A stretch of DNA of 34,129 nt from Actinomycetota bacterium. GTDB taxonomy: Bacteria > Actinomycetota > Acidimicrobiia > Acidimicrobiales > CADCSY01. This document shows, in pieces, positions 1-8,229 of the stretch. The stretch lies in assembly GCA_004366205.1 (NCBI GenBank), contig SIRW01000049.1, forward strand, positions 1 to 34,129. Reading direction: 5' to 3'. The translations under genes and the position numbers were made by a program. The stretch's first letter is position 1, and each line of letters opens with the position of its first letter. The notes under the pieces are model-generated. The model did no database searches, was not told the DNA's origin, and worked only from the letters and a program-made list of their open reading frames with translations.

Positions 1-1
1 C

Positions 2-391
2 TACTGGCTGGTGGCCTCCGACGGCGGGATCTTCACCTTCGGCGACGCCGCGTTCCAGGGGAGCCTGGGCGACCTGCGCCTCAACCGCCCCATCGTGGGC
101 ATGGCCGCCACGCCCTCGGGCAGCGGCTACTGGCTCGTGGCGTCCGACGGCGGGATCTTCACCTTCGGCGACGCCGCCTTCCTCGGGAGCCTCGGCGACG
201 TTCGCCTGCAGCAGCCGATCACCGGCATGGCCGCCACGCCCTCGGGCAACGGCTACTGGCTGGTCGCCGCCGACGGCGGGCTCTTCACCTTCGGCGACGC
301 CGAGTTCTTCGGCTCCGCGGGTGACCGCGACCTGCGGGCGCCGGTTGTCGCCGTGACGCCGCTCGCCACCGACGACGGCACCGTGGCGGGC
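2..391 (+). repeat. 126-bp coding tandem repeat
   Basis: Repeat units begin at 2, 128 and 254, each opening with a TAC TGG codon pair, and a degenerate unit begins at 392. The first two units are nearly identical at DNA level (the same run GACGGCGGGATCTTCACCTT occurs in both), which suggests recent duplication or gene conversion. The third unit is lengthened to 138 bp by a changed tail. Confidence 0.85.
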
Positions 392-703
392 TACTGGATG
401 GCCACCGGCCAGCCCGAGCCCGCCGAGGTCCACAACGGCTTCGGCGCCGCCGCCGGCGACCCCTACGGCGACGACGTCTGGCGTCGCCTCGCGGAGTGCG
501 AGTCGGGCCTGCGCAACCTGAACACCGGCAACGGCTACTTCGGCTACTTCCAGTTCGCCCTCAGCACCTGGCGGTCCGTCGGTGGGCCCGGGTACCCCCA
601 CCACCACGACTACGCCACCCAGAAGCACTACGCCCAGGTCCTCCAGCAGCGCTCGGGGTGGGGCCAGTGGCCCCACTGCTCCCGCCGCCTCGGCCTGCGC
701 TAG
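2..703 (+). CDS. Repeat-rich secreted protein with Rpf/transglycosylase-like C-terminal domain (5' end missing)
   Basis: The reading frame is open from the first bases of the window, so the N-terminus, including any signal peptide, is missing; an internal GTG at 11 is not a credible start. The visible part has three copies of a 42-residue unit beginning YWLVASDGG, followed by a degenerate fourth. After a short linker comes a domain of about 75 residues with [23 protein letters not shown] and a final [11 protein letters not shown]. This pattern matches the transglycosylase-like/resuscitation-promoting factor domain, in which the Glu of ECESG is the expected catalytic acid. Proteins of this kind are exported and are thought to cleave or bind peptidoglycan. 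The repeats probably form a beta-propeller-like or stalk region; that is inference. A very strong hairpin follows the stop. The domain call is fairly firm, the biological role is not. Confidence 0.8.
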   Translation, partial: YWLVASDGGIFTFGDAAFQGSLGDLRLNRPIVGMAATPSGSGYWLVASDGGIFTFGDAAFLGSLGDVRLQQPITGMAATPSGNGYWLVAADGGLFTFGDAEFFGSAGDRDLRAPVVAVTPLATDDGTVAGYWMATGQPEPAEVHNGFGAAAGDPYGDDVWRRLAECESGLRNLNTGNGYFGYFQFALSTWRSVGGPGYPHHHDYATQKHYAQVLQQRSGWGQWPHCSRRLGLR

Positions 704-727
704 CCACGGCTTCGCCCGCCTTCCAGC

Positions 728-768
728 CTCGGGGCCGCGGCACCGGTTCCCGGTGTCGCGGCCCCGAG
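728..768 (+). terminator. Strong hairpin after the Rpf-like gene
   Basis: Positions 728-746 pair with 750-768 in a 19-bp stem that has a single G-T mismatch and a TTC loop. It lies 25 bp after the stop at 703. No T-tract follows, as is common in GC-rich actinobacteria, so termination is likely but not proven. Confidence 0.7.
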
Positions 769-853
769 CCGCGCCGCCCGGCCTTTCGCCGCGCCCCCGG
801 CGGGGATATCGTTCGAGCACCGAATGAGTCTGAGGCGTCCGAGGGGGGAACCG

Positions 854-1654
854 ATGGGTCGGCTCGAAGGCAAGGTCGCGCTCGTCACCGGCGCGAGCCG
901 CGGGATCGGCGAGGCGATCGCCCGCCGCTTCGCGGCCGAGGGTGCCGCGGTCGCGGTCACGGCCCGCACCGCCCGGGAGGGCGACCACCCCCTGCCCGGC
1001 AGCATCGCCGCCACGGTCGCGGCGATCGCGGATGACGGTGGCCGGGCGGTGGCCGTCGCCGCCGACCTCGCCGACCCCGCCGATCGGGCCCGGCTCGTCG
1101 AGGAGGTCGAGGCCGCGCTGGGCCCGGTCGACGTGCTGGTCAACAACGCGGCGGTCACCTACTTCGAGCCCGTCGAGCGCTTCGACGAGGGCCACTACCG
1201 GCTCATGTTCGAGGTGCAGGTGCGGGCCCCGTTCGAGCTCGCCCAGCGCGTGCTGCCGGGCATGCGCGAGCGCGGCGGCGGGTGGATCCTGAACATCTCG
1301 TCAGGCGCGGCGCGGCACCCCCAGGGCCCGCCCTACCAGGCGCGGGTGATGCGGGGCGGCACCGTGTACGGCATGTGCAAGGCGGCACTGGAGCGGTTCA
1401 CCACCGGGCTGGCGGCCGAGGTGCACGACGCCGGCGTCGCCGTCAACGTGCTGTCGCCCTCGGGCCTGGTGCGCACCCCCGGCGTGGTCCACCACGGCCT
1501 CGACCGCAACGTCCCCGAGGAGCTGCTCGAGCCGGTGGCGTGCATGGTCGAGGCCGCCCTGGCGCTCTGCACCGGGGATCCCGCCGAGCTGACCGGGCGC
1601 ATCGCCTACGCCCGGCCGCTCCTCGACGAGCTGGGCGTGGAGGTGGGCCGGTGA
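854..1654 (+). CDS. Short-chain dehydrogenase/reductase (SDR)
   Basis: This 266-residue protein has the classical SDR layout: nucleotide-binding motif TGASRGIG at 12-19, NNA at 97-99, Ser149/150 in NISS, and the catalytic Tyr172 and Lys176 in YGMCK. SDRs catalyse NAD(P)-dependent oxidation or reduction of hydroxyl/keto groups; the substrate is not evident. The start at 854 is preferred over ATG 824 because a purine-rich GAGGGGGGAA sequence lies just upstream and the Rossmann fold begins at once after it. The stop overlaps the GTG of the next gene by four bases, so the two are probably translated together. Pairing with an acyl-CoA synthetase suggests catabolism of a fatty acid, steroid or similar CoA-linked substrate; that is inference. 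Confidence 0.9.
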   Translation: MGRLEGKVALVTGASRGIGEAIARRFAAEGAAVAVTARTAREGDHPLPGSIAATVAAIADDGGRAVAVAADLADPADRARLVEEVEAALGPVDVLVNNAAVTYFEPVERFDEGHYRLMFEVQVRAPFELAQRVLPGMRERGGGWILNISSGAARHPQGPPYQARVMRGGTVYGMCKAALERFTTGLAAEVHDAGVAVNVLSPSGLVRTPGVVHHGLDRNVPEELLEPVACMVEAALALCTGDPAELTGRIAYARPLLDELGVEVGR

Positions 1655-3306
1655 GCGCCGCGCCCTCCGGCGCCGCCGAGGTCACCAGGGAGGCCCGGGC
1701 CGCGGCGGTCGCCTCGGGCATGACGCTCGCTCTGCACGCCGCGGTGGCGCCCGACCGGCCGGCGATCGTGTCGCCTCACGGGGACCGCACCTTCGGCGAG
1801 CTGAACGCCAACGCCAACCGGCTGGTGCGGGCGCTGCGGGCGCGGGGGATCGGCGCGGGCGACTCGGTGTCGCTCGTGTGCGGCAACCGGGCCGAGTTCG
1901 CCGAGGTCGTGGCCGCCACCAACCGCATGGGGGTACGGCTCACGCCGGTGAACTGGCACCTGACCGCCGGCGAGATCGCCTACATCCTCGACAACTCCGA
2001 GGCCCGGGCCGTGATCGCCGACGCCGCCTTCGCCGGCGCCGTGGGCGGGGCCGTCGAGCAGGCGCCCGCGGTCGAGGTGCGCCTGGCCGTGGGCGGCGCG
2101 ATCGGCGGCTTCGAGGCCTACGACGACGCGCTCGCCGGCGAGGCCGGCGACGACATCGACGATCCGGTGCTGGGGCGCACGATGCTCTACACGTCGGGCA
2201 CCACCGGCAGGCCCAAGGGCGTCGACCGCCCGGCGCCGCGCGACCGGGGCGAGGCCCGGGCCGCCGCCGCCACGCCGCTGGCGCTCGCCATCGGCGCCGC
2301 CAGCCGCTACGACCCCGCGACCGACCGCCACCTGTGCACCGGCCCGCTGTACCACGCCGCCCCGCTGGCCTTCTCGCTGTCGGGCCCGCTGAACGCGGGC
2401 GTCACGGTGGTGCTGATGGACCACTGGGACGCCGAGGAGGCCCTGCGGCTCGTCGACCGCCACCGCGTCACCCACACCCACATGGTCCCGACGATGTTCC
2501 ACCGGCTGCTCGCCCTCCCCGCCGAGGTGCGCGACCGCTACGACGTGTCGTCGCTGCGGTTCGTCATCCACGGCGCCGCGCCGTGCCCCGTCCCGGTGAA
2601 GCGGGCGCTGATCGAGTGGCTCGGACCCGTCGTGTACGAGTACTACGCCGCCACCGAGGGGGGCGGCACGTTCATCACGCCCGAGGAGTGGCTGGCCAAG
2701 CCCGGCAGCGTGGGGAAGCCCGCGGTCGAGGGTCTGGTCACCGTGCTCGACGGCGCCGGCGAGCCCGCGGGTCCCAACCAGATCGGCACCGTGTACTTCC
2801 GGGCGCCGGCCACCGGCCGGTTCCGGTACTACAAGGACGACGCCAAGACCGAGGCCAGCTACCGCGGGGATCGCTTCACGCTCGGCGACATGGGCTACGT
2901 CGACGACGACGGCTACCTGTTCCTCACCGGCCGGTCCGCCGAGCTCATCATCACCGGCGGCGTCAACGTCTACCCCGCCGAGGTCGACGCCGTGCTGCTC
3001 ACCCACCCCGCCGTCGGCGACGCCGGCACCATCGGCGTGCCCAACGAGGAGTGGGGCGAGGAGGTGCTCGCCGTCGTCGAGCTGCGCGCCGGCCACGAGC
3101 CCGGCGCCGCGCTCGCCGCCGAGCTGATCGAGCACTGCCGGGCCAACCTCGCGCACTACAAGTGCCCACGCCGGGTCGAGTTCGTCGACGAGCTGCCCCG
3201 CCACGACAACGGCAAGCTCTACCGGCGCCGGCTCCGCGAGCTGTTCGTGCCCGACGACGACCCCACCGGCCACCGGGCCGGCACCACCCCACCCTCCGCC
3301 CCCTGA
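1651..3306 (+). CDS. Acyl-CoA synthetase (AMP-dependent ligase)
   Basis: This 551-residue protein belongs to the ANL adenylate-forming superfamily. It shows the phosphate-binding motif TSGTTGRPKG at 181-190, YYAATEGG around 331-338, the GDMGYVDDDGYLFLTGR hinge region, and the C-terminal catalytic lysine in NGKLYRR at about residue 522. The expected reaction is ATP-dependent activation of a carboxylic acid to an acyl-AMP and then an acyl-CoA; the acid is unknown. The GTG start at 1651 overlaps the SDR stop in a GTGA arrangement, which indicates translational coupling. The family identity is firm. The substrate could be a fatty acid, a steroid side chain or an aromatic acid. Confidence 0.92.
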   Translation: MSAAPSGAAEVTREARAAAVASGMTLALHAAVAPDRPAIVSPHGDRTFGELNANANRLVRALRARGIGAGDSVSLVCGNRAEFAEVVAATNRMGVRLTPVNWHLTAGEIAYILDNSEARAVIADAAFAGAVGGAVEQAPAVEVRLAVGGAIGGFEAYDDALAGEAGDDIDDPVLGRTMLYTSGTTGRPKGVDRPAPRDRGEARAAAATPLALAIGAASRYDPATDRHLCTGPLYHAAPLAFSLSGPLNAGVTVVLMDHWDAEEALRLVDRHRVTHTHMVPTMFHRLLALPAEVRDRYDVSSLRFVIHGAAPCPVPVKRALIEWLGPVVYEYYAATEGGGTFITPEEWLAKPGSVGKPAVEGLVTVLDGAGEPAGPNQIGTVYFRAPATGRFRYYKDDAKTEASYRGDRFTLGDMGYVDDDGYLFLTGRSAELIITGGVNVYPAEVDAVLLTHPAVGDAGTIGVPNEEWGEEVLAVVELRAGHEPGAALAAELIEHCRANLAHYKCPRRVEFVDELPRHDNGKLYRRRLRELFVPDDDPTGHRAGTTPPSAP

Positions 3307-3314
3307 CCCATCCC

Positions 3315-3365
3315 GTTCTGGGTGGCGCTGGTTTCGCGTGGGTGGAACCTGGCCCACCCGGAACG
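3315..3365 (+). repeat. Two-tier hairpin intergenic repeat, copy A
   Basis: This 51-bp sequence shares about 40 of 51 positions with a second copy at 9752-9802. Its outer stem pairs 3314-3325 with 3354-3365 and its inner stem pairs 3330-3337 with 3342-3349 around the loop GTGG, allowing G-T pairs. It lies eight bases after the acyl-CoA synthetase stop, so it may also act as a terminator. Confidence 0.7.
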
Positions 3366-3411
3366 AGCCGGTTTGGGCTCGTCCCCCCGGTCGACAGGGT
3401 GTTACCGAATG

Positions 3412-3428
3412 GGTTACCGTCGGTAACC
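3412..3428. promoter_or_regulatory. Perfect palindrome abutting the AarF gene start (possible operator)
   Basis: GGTTACCG and CGGTAACC form a perfect 8-bp inverted repeat around a single T. It ends on the base before the GTG at 3429. Another GTTACCG lies just upstream at about 3401. The geometry suits a TetR-like or other dimeric repressor that would block transcription or translation initiation; no regulator gene is adjacent. Confidence 0.4.
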
Positions 3429-4952
3429 GTGAGCGCTGCGAGCACCGTCCCCCCGCTGCCCGACCCCCTCGAGCTGCTGGAGCGCTCGGCGTGGATCGGC
3501 GAGGTGCCCGGGCTGCGGGACGAGACCGCCCGGTGGCTGCGCGACCTGCCGGCCCGGCGGGCCCGTCTCGCCCGCCACGCCGCCCGGCTGGCCAGCCCGG
3601 TGCCCGACGCCGCGGCGGTGCGCGCCATCGCCCGCACCGGCCTGCGCACGGCGAGGCTCGCAGCACCCGAGGCGCTCACCGAGCTGCTGCGGGCGGGCGC
3701 GGCCTCGGTCGGCCTGGCTCGCCGCCGGTCCGTGGAGCGGTCCGGCACGGCGGTGCGGCGCGCCGAGCAGCTCGTGCGGGCCGGGGGGCCCGCCTACGTG
3801 AAGTTGGGCCAGTTCATCGCCACCGCCGAGGGGATCCTCCCCCGTGAGTGGGTCGAGGCGTTCGGGTGGTGCCGCGACGAGGTGCCCGCCCTGCCGCCCG
3901 ACGTCGCCCGCTCCGTCGTCCGGCGGGGCCTGGGCCGGCCCGTGCGCGACACGTTCCGGCACCTCGAGCGGCACCCGTTCGCGGCGGCGTCGATCGGCCA
4001 GGTGCACGACGCCGTGCTGGCCGACGGCACCGAGGTCGTGGTCAAGGTCCGCCGCCCCCGGCTCTACCGGCGCTTCAGCCGCGACATCCGGGCGATGGCG
4101 GTCGCCGCGGCCGCCGCCGAACGACTCTCCGCCGGTGCCCGGGCCGCCAACCTCTCGGGGTTCGTCTCGCTGTTCGCGGGCCTCGTGCTCGAGGAGCTCG
4201 ACTTCCGGCTCGAGTCGCTCAACATGGTGCAGCTGGGCATGGCGTCGGAGGACGCCGGCCATCACTTCGTGCGCTACCCCCGCCCGATCCCCGGCCTCGT
4301 CGCCCCCAACGTGCTGGTCATGGAGCGGGTGCCGGGCATCCGCTACACCGACGCCAGCGGCCGGTACCCCGACCTCGACGGCGACCGCCTCCTGCGGGTC
4401 GCCATCACCGGCGTGCTCGAGCAGCTGCTCATCTACGGCGTGTTCCACGGCGACCTGCACGCCGGCAACGTGCTGGTCACCCCCGACAGCACGTTCTCGC
4501 TCGTCGACTTCGGCATCGTCGGGCGCATCGACGCCGAGCAGCGCGCCGCCCTGGTGCGCTTCCTCGTCGCCTTCGCCGGCATGGACGTGGCCGCCATGCT
4601 CGACGCCATGACGGCCTTCGGCGCCATCCCCCGCGGCGTCGATCTGGCGGCCGTCACCGCCGAGCTCCAGGCCCGGGCCGACGCCGTCCCCTCCGGGACC
4701 GTCCGCTTCGACGAGCTCGCCGACGTCCTGGGGGAGGTCATCCGCATCCTCGTCGGCAACGGGTTCCGGTTGCCGTCCGAGCTCGTCCTGTTCTTCAAGA
4801 ACCTGCTGTACCTCAACGGTCTGGCCGCCGCCGTGGCGCCCGACGCCGACCTGCTCCGCGAGATCGAGCCGGTCTTCGGCTACTTCAACGACCGCTACGC
4901 CGATCAGATGGCGAGCATCCTCACCGGGGCCCGCTCCGGCCGGCCGGGGTAG
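3429..4952 (+). CDS. AarF/UbiB (ABC1) family atypical kinase
   Basis: This 507-residue protein has the hallmarks of the ABC1/UbiB/AarF family: KLGQ at 125-128 (the family-specific KxGQ motif), ASIGQVH and VVVKVRRP (the alanine-rich loop and the ATP-binding lysine), HGDLHAGN at 340-347 and the DFG triad at about 360-362. In other bacteria these proteins support quinone biosynthesis or lipid handling as ATPases or atypical kinases. The actinobacterial role is not established. The GTG start at 3429 gives a normal-length N-terminal helical region; upstream sequence in the same frame is the palindromic intergenic stretch. It precedes the SCO6745-like gene by ten bases, so they probably share a transcript. 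Confidence 0.88.
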   Translation: MSAASTVPPLPDPLELLERSAWIGEVPGLRDETARWLRDLPARRARLARHAARLASPVPDAAAVRAIARTGLRTARLAAPEALTELLRAGAASVGLARRRSVERSGTAVRRAEQLVRAGGPAYVKLGQFIATAEGILPREWVEAFGWCRDEVPALPPDVARSVVRRGLGRPVRDTFRHLERHPFAAASIGQVHDAVLADGTEVVVKVRRPRLYRRFSRDIRAMAVAAAAAERLSAGARAANLSGFVSLFAGLVLEELDFRLESLNMVQLGMASEDAGHHFVRYPRPIPGLVAPNVLVMERVPGIRYTDASGRYPDLDGDRLLRVAITGVLEQLLIYGVFHGDLHAGNVLVTPDSTFSLVDFGIVGRIDAEQRAALVRFLVAFAGMDVAAMLDAMTAFGAIPRGVDLAAVTAELQARADAVPSGTVRFDELADVLGEVIRILVGNGFRLPSELVLFFKNLLYLNGLAAAVAPDADLLREIEPVFGYFNDRYADQMASILTGARSGRPG

Positions 4953-4962
4953 CGTCCGGCGC

Positions 4963-5817
4963 GTGGAACGAGCGATCGCCCGCAAGACGTGGCGCACCCT
5001 CGAGCCGCTCCACGCCATCGTCTACTTCGCCCGCGAGGCCGACGAGGCCTACACCGCGCTGGGCCTGAGCGGTGACGGTCACCGGGTCCGCCCCGGCTAC
5101 TTCGCCAGCCGGGCGGCACCCATGGGCCCCGTTCCCGCCGAGGTCGTGATCGCCACGTTCTTCAACTTCCATCCCGACCTCGTGCGCGCCGCCGTGCCGT
5201 GGGCGTGGGAGGTCACCAGTCCCGCCGCCGTGCTCGACGCCCGGCACCGGGCGGCCGGCGCCGTGCTGTGGCGGCTGCTCGGCGAGGAAGCGTGCACCTC
5301 CGATGCGCTCGCCGAGGCGGCCGGCCTGGCCCGCCAGGCGGCCGAACGAGCGGCCGGGCGTCCCGAGGGCCGCCCGCTGTTCGCCGGACACGCCGCCCTG
5401 CCCTGGCCCGACGAGCCCCACCTCGTCCTGTGGCACGCCCAGACGCTGCTGCGCGAGTTCCGCGGCGACGCCCACGTGGCGGCACTCACCGCCGAGGGCG
5501 TCACCGGGTGCGAGGCCCTGCTCCTGCACGCGGCCACCGGCGAGGTGCCCGCCGCGGTCCTCCGGGCGAGCCGGGCCTGGCCCGACGAGGACTGGCAGGC
5601 CGCAGCCGAGCGGCTCCGCGCCCGGGGCTGGCTCGACGCCGGCGGGAGCCTCACCCCCGCCGGCCGGGACCACCGCCAGTGGGTGGAGGACCGCACCGAC
5701 GAGCTCTCGGTCCCGGCCTACGAGGTGCTGGGCGAGGACCGCTGCGAGCAGCTCCGGGCCTTGTGCCGGCCCTGGTCGCGCCGCATCGTCGAGTCGGGTG
5801 AGCTCACCTTCGGGTGA
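4963..5817 (+). CDS. SCO6745-family protein
   Basis: This 284-residue protein resembles the actinobacterial SCO6745/SalK-like family in length and in the N-terminal pattern beginning ERAIARKTWRTLEPLHA. The family is largely helical; its N-terminal part carries an HAIVYF segment and its C-terminal part looks like a winged helix (LTPAGRDHRQWVEDRTDEL resembles the wing region of MarR-type regulators). Function is unknown. The GTG start at 4963 follows the AarF stop by ten bases, which suggests an operon. The family assignment rests on overall resemblance rather than on a diagnostic catalytic motif. Confidence 0.65.
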   Translation: MERAIARKTWRTLEPLHAIVYFAREADEAYTALGLSGDGHRVRPGYFASRAAPMGPVPAEVVIATFFNFHPDLVRAAVPWAWEVTSPAAVLDARHRAAGAVLWRLLGEEACTSDALAEAAGLARQAAERAAGRPEGRPLFAGHAALPWPDEPHLVLWHAQTLLREFRGDAHVAALTAEGVTGCEALLLHAATGEVPAAVLRASRAWPDEDWQAAAERLRARGWLDAGGSLTPAGRDHRQWVEDRTDELSVPAYEVLGEDRCEQLRALCRPWSRRIVESGELTFG

Positions 5818-5871
5818 GGCGCACCCCGCTCACCGCGGCCTGTGGCGACGCCGGTCCGCAGGCCGACCCCG

Positions 5872-5877
5872 TAGAGT
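5872..5877 (+). promoter_or_regulatory. Possible -10 box for the stressosome operon
   Basis: TAGAGT fits the actinobacterial TANNNT -10 pattern and lies about 50 bases before the RsbR start. No good TTGACA-like -35 is seen at the right distance, so the call is weak. The 112-bp gap here holds nothing else recognisable. Confidence 0.25.
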
Positions 5878-5929
5878 ACGTGGACCCCAACGCGCCGTGG
5901 CGGACGCGGCGTTGCCCGATGGAGGCCCC

Positions 5930-6802
5930 ATGACCGATACCCCTCCTGCCAGCGCGAGCGACGCCGAGCTGCTCCGCGAGCTGGTGGCGCACCTGCGTCA
6001 GAACCGCACGGAGCTGCGCGAGAACTGGGCCCAGCGCATCACCGAGTCGCAGCTGCTCACGGCCATGACCGCCGAGGAGATCTTCCTCGAGGCCACCGCC
6101 GTGTACGACAACTACGTCGAGGTCCTCGAGACCGGCTCGGTGGAGGCCCTCCAGGACTACGCCCGCGACCTCTCCGAGCGGATCATCCCCCGCGGCGTCG
6201 AGACCGACGAGGTCCTCGGCATCGTCCTGCTGCTGCGCGACGTGCTCGCCCGCTCGCTGTTCGAGAAGTACCAGGGCGACTTCGAGCTGCTCAACCGCGT
6301 CCTCGACGTCTACGAGCCTGCCGCCAACCGCATCGCCAACACCGTGGGCGTGTCGTTCGTGCAGGAGCGCGAGCGCGTCATCCGCCAGCAGCAGGAGGCG
6401 ATCCGCGAGCTGTCCACGCCGGTGCTGCAGGTGCGCGAGCGCCTGCTGATCCTCCCGATCGTCGGTGTCCTCGACTCCCAGCGGGCCCGCCAGCTCACCG
6501 AGCAGCTGCTGCAGGGGATCCGCACCAACCGCGCCAAGGTCGTCGTCATCGACGTCACCGGTGTGCCCGACATCGACTCGACCGTCGCCAACCACCTCGT
6601 GCAGACCGTCGAGGCGTCCCGGCTCATGGGCGCCAGCGTGATCATCACCGGCCTGTCGGCCGAGATCGCCCAGACCCTGGTCACGATCGGCGTCGACCTC
6701 TCCAAGATGAACGCCGTCGGCGACCTCCAGGGTGGCATCGAGGAGGCAGAGCGCCTGCTCGGCGCCTACGCCCGCACCGAGCCGGACGACCGGGGGCACT
6801 AG
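5930..6802 (+). CDS. rsbR: RsbR-type stressosome scaffold protein (STAS)
   Basis: This 290-residue protein has a helical N-terminal sensory domain (about 1-155, RsbR-type, with RENWAQRITES and a region ending EPAANRIANTVGVSF). A linker rich in R, Q and E follows, then a STAS domain (about 160-280) beginning LSTPVLQVRERLLILPIVG. In the STAS domain VIDVTGVPDIDSTVANHL carries the Ser/Thr expected as the RsbT phosphorylation site. RsbR and RsbS build the stressosome, a cytoplasmic stress-sensing complex. The ATG at 5930 has a GGAGG ribosome-binding site at 5921-5925. It is the first gene of a run in which rsbS follows after three bases and later genes overlap. Confidence 0.88.
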   Translation: MTDTPPASASDAELLRELVAHLRQNRTELRENWAQRITESQLLTAMTAEEIFLEATAVYDNYVEVLETGSVEALQDYARDLSERIIPRGVETDEVLGIVLLLRDVLARSLFEKYQGDFELLNRVLDVYEPAANRIANTVGVSFVQERERVIRQQQEAIRELSTPVLQVRERLLILPIVGVLDSQRARQLTEQLLQGIRTNRAKVVVIDVTGVPDIDSTVANHLVQTVEASRLMGASVIITGLSAEIAQTLVTIGVDLSKMNAVGDLQGGIEEAERLLGAYARTEPDDRGH

Positions 6803-6805
6803 GGC

Positions 6806-7183
6806 GTGCAGGTCCCCATCCTCAAGCAGGGGCACTACCTCATCGCGTCGATCCAGTCGGCTCTGTCCGACACCGACGTGCTGCGCCTGCGCGAGGAGCT
6901 GGGGGAGCAGGTCGGCCGGTACCGGTCGCGCGGGGTCATCGTCGACGTGACCGCCCTCGACGTCATGGACAGCTTCGTCGCCCGCTCGCTGCGGTCCATC
7001 GCGCTGATGAGCCGGCTGCGGGGCGCCGAGACCGTCGTGGTCGGGATCCAACCCGACGTGGCCTTCGCCATGGTGCAGCTGGGGTTGACCCTCGAGGACG
7101 TGGCGTGCGCCCTCGACTTGGAGGAGGGCCTCGCGTACCTCGACGCGTGGCTCCACGGCGGCGACGATGCCCGAGCTGACTGA
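6806..7183 (+). CDS. rsbS: RsbS-type stressosome protein (single STAS domain)
   Basis: This 125-residue single STAS-domain protein contains DVTALDVMDSFVARSL, which places a serine at the conserved RsbS phosphorylation position. Its size and order directly after RsbR identify it as the core partner that, in known stressosomes, holds RsbT until phosphorylated. It starts with GTG at 6806, three bases after the RsbR stop, and its 3' end overlaps rsbT by 17 bases, which implies coupled translation and a fixed stoichiometry. Confidence 0.88.
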   Translation: MQVPILKQGHYLIASIQSALSDTDVLRLREELGEQVGRYRSRGVIVDVTALDVMDSFVARSLRSIALMSRLRGAETVVVGIQPDVAFAMVQLGLTLEDVACALDLEEGLAYLDAWLHGGDDARAD

Positions 7184-7613
7184 CTCCGGTCCCAACGCCG
7201 CCGTTTCGATCGACGAGACCTTGGTCGTGCCGGTCGCCAACGACGCCGACGTGGTCACGGCCCGGTCCGAGGGCCGCGCACTGGCCGAGCGGCTCGGGTT
7301 CGCCGGCGCGGACCTCACCGTGATCGCCACGGCGATCTCCGAGGTCGCCCGCAACATCACGACCTACGCGGGGGCGGGGGAGATCCAGCTGCAGGCGCTC
7401 ACTCGCCGCCAGACGGCCGGCATCGGCGTCGTGGCCGTGGACGAGGGCCCCGGCATCGCTGACATCGAGGCGGCCCTGACCGACGGCTACTCCACCGGCA
7501 CGGGCATGGGCCTCGGCCTCCCCGGCGCCCGCCGCCTGATGGACGAGTTCGAGGTGTGGTCCGAGGTGGGGGTGGGCACCCGCGTGACCATGCGGAAGTG
7601 GCTGGATGGCTGA
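7167..7613 (+). CDS. rsbT: RsbT-type serine/threonine kinase (switch kinase)
   Basis: This 148-residue protein has the GHKL-type ATPase fold of RsbT/SpoIIAB kinases: N-box EVARNI, G1 box DEGPGI and a glycine-rich G2 region GMGLGLPGARRL. RsbT phosphorylates RsbR and RsbS on stress, is released, and activates an RsbU-type phosphatase. The ATG at 7167 lies inside the end of rsbS. Its stop overlaps the downstream phosphatase gene by eight bases. No residue essential to the nucleotide pocket appears to be missing. Confidence 0.88.
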   Translation: MPELTDSGPNAAVSIDETLVVPVANDADVVTARSEGRALAERLGFAGADLTVIATAISEVARNITTYAGAGEIQLQALTRRQTAGIGVVAVDEGPGIADIEAALTDGYSTGTGMGLGLPGARRLMDEFEVWSEVGVGTRVTMRKWLDG

Positions 7614-8229
7614 CCTCACCCGGGGTCAGGCGGGGCCGCTCGAGTGGGCCGTCGCCAGCGAGGCCCTGGCCGGTGAGCAGTTCCTCGGCGACGCCTACCT
7701 GGTCCAGGAGGACGGCGACCGCTTGGTCGCCGCCGTCATCGACGGCCTCGGCCACGGCCAGGAGGCGGCCACGGCGGCCCGGCGCACGCTGCGGGCCTTG
7801 AAGGAGTCGACGGGGCGGGGCCTTGGGCTCGAGGCGATGGTGGCGCACTGCCACGAGGAGGTGCGGGCCACCCGGGGCGTGGTCATGACGCTCGTGGGCC
7901 TGGAGGGCTCGACGCTCAGCTGGGTGGGGGTCGGCAACGTCGAGGCGGCGGTCATCCGCGGCGACCGCCAGGCGCCCCGCCCGGTCGAGTCGATGCTGCT
8001 CAGCGGGGGCGTCGTCGGCTACAAGCTGCCGCCGTTGCGCTGCCGGACGACCGAGATCGGCCCCGGGGACCTGCTCGTGCTGGCCACCGACGGGATCCGC
8101 GCCGACTTCGCCAGCCGGGTCGTTCGTCACGATCCGCCCCATCTGATCGCCGGTCGGATGCTGCGCACGCTGCGGCTTCCGGGCGATGATGCGCTCGTGC
8201 TGGTGGCGCGCCACACCGGGGCCGGCTGA
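7606..8229 (+). CDS. rsbX: RsbX-like PP2C/SpoIIE phosphatase
   Basis: This 207-residue protein is a minimal SpoIIE-type PP2C domain, with VIDGLGHGQEAA supplying the metal-binding Asp and Gly and a later ATDGIRADF motif. Its size and place after RsbT match RsbX, which resets the stressosome by dephosphorylating RsbR and RsbS. It overlaps rsbT by eight bases and ends on the ATG of the next gene in a TGATG arrangement. The phosphatase call is strong; assigning RsbX rather than another small SpoIIE phosphatase rests on context. Confidence 0.8.
   Translation: MADLTRGQAGPLEWAVASEALAGEQFLGDAYLVQEDGDRLVAAVIDGLGHGQEAATAARRTLRALKESTGRGLGLEAMVAHCHEEVRATRGVVMTLVGLEGSTLSWVGVGNVEAAVIRGDRQAPRPVESMLLSGGVVGYKLPPLRCRTTEIGPGDLLVLATDGIRADFASRVVRHDPPHLIAGRMLRTLRLPGDDALVLVARHTGAG

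Noticed and set aside
1606-3666. Long open frame on the - strand opposite the acyl-CoA synthetase
   Set aside because: It lies antisense to a gene with clear ANL motifs; its translation is low-complexity (G, V, D, R) as expected from GC-rich third positions.
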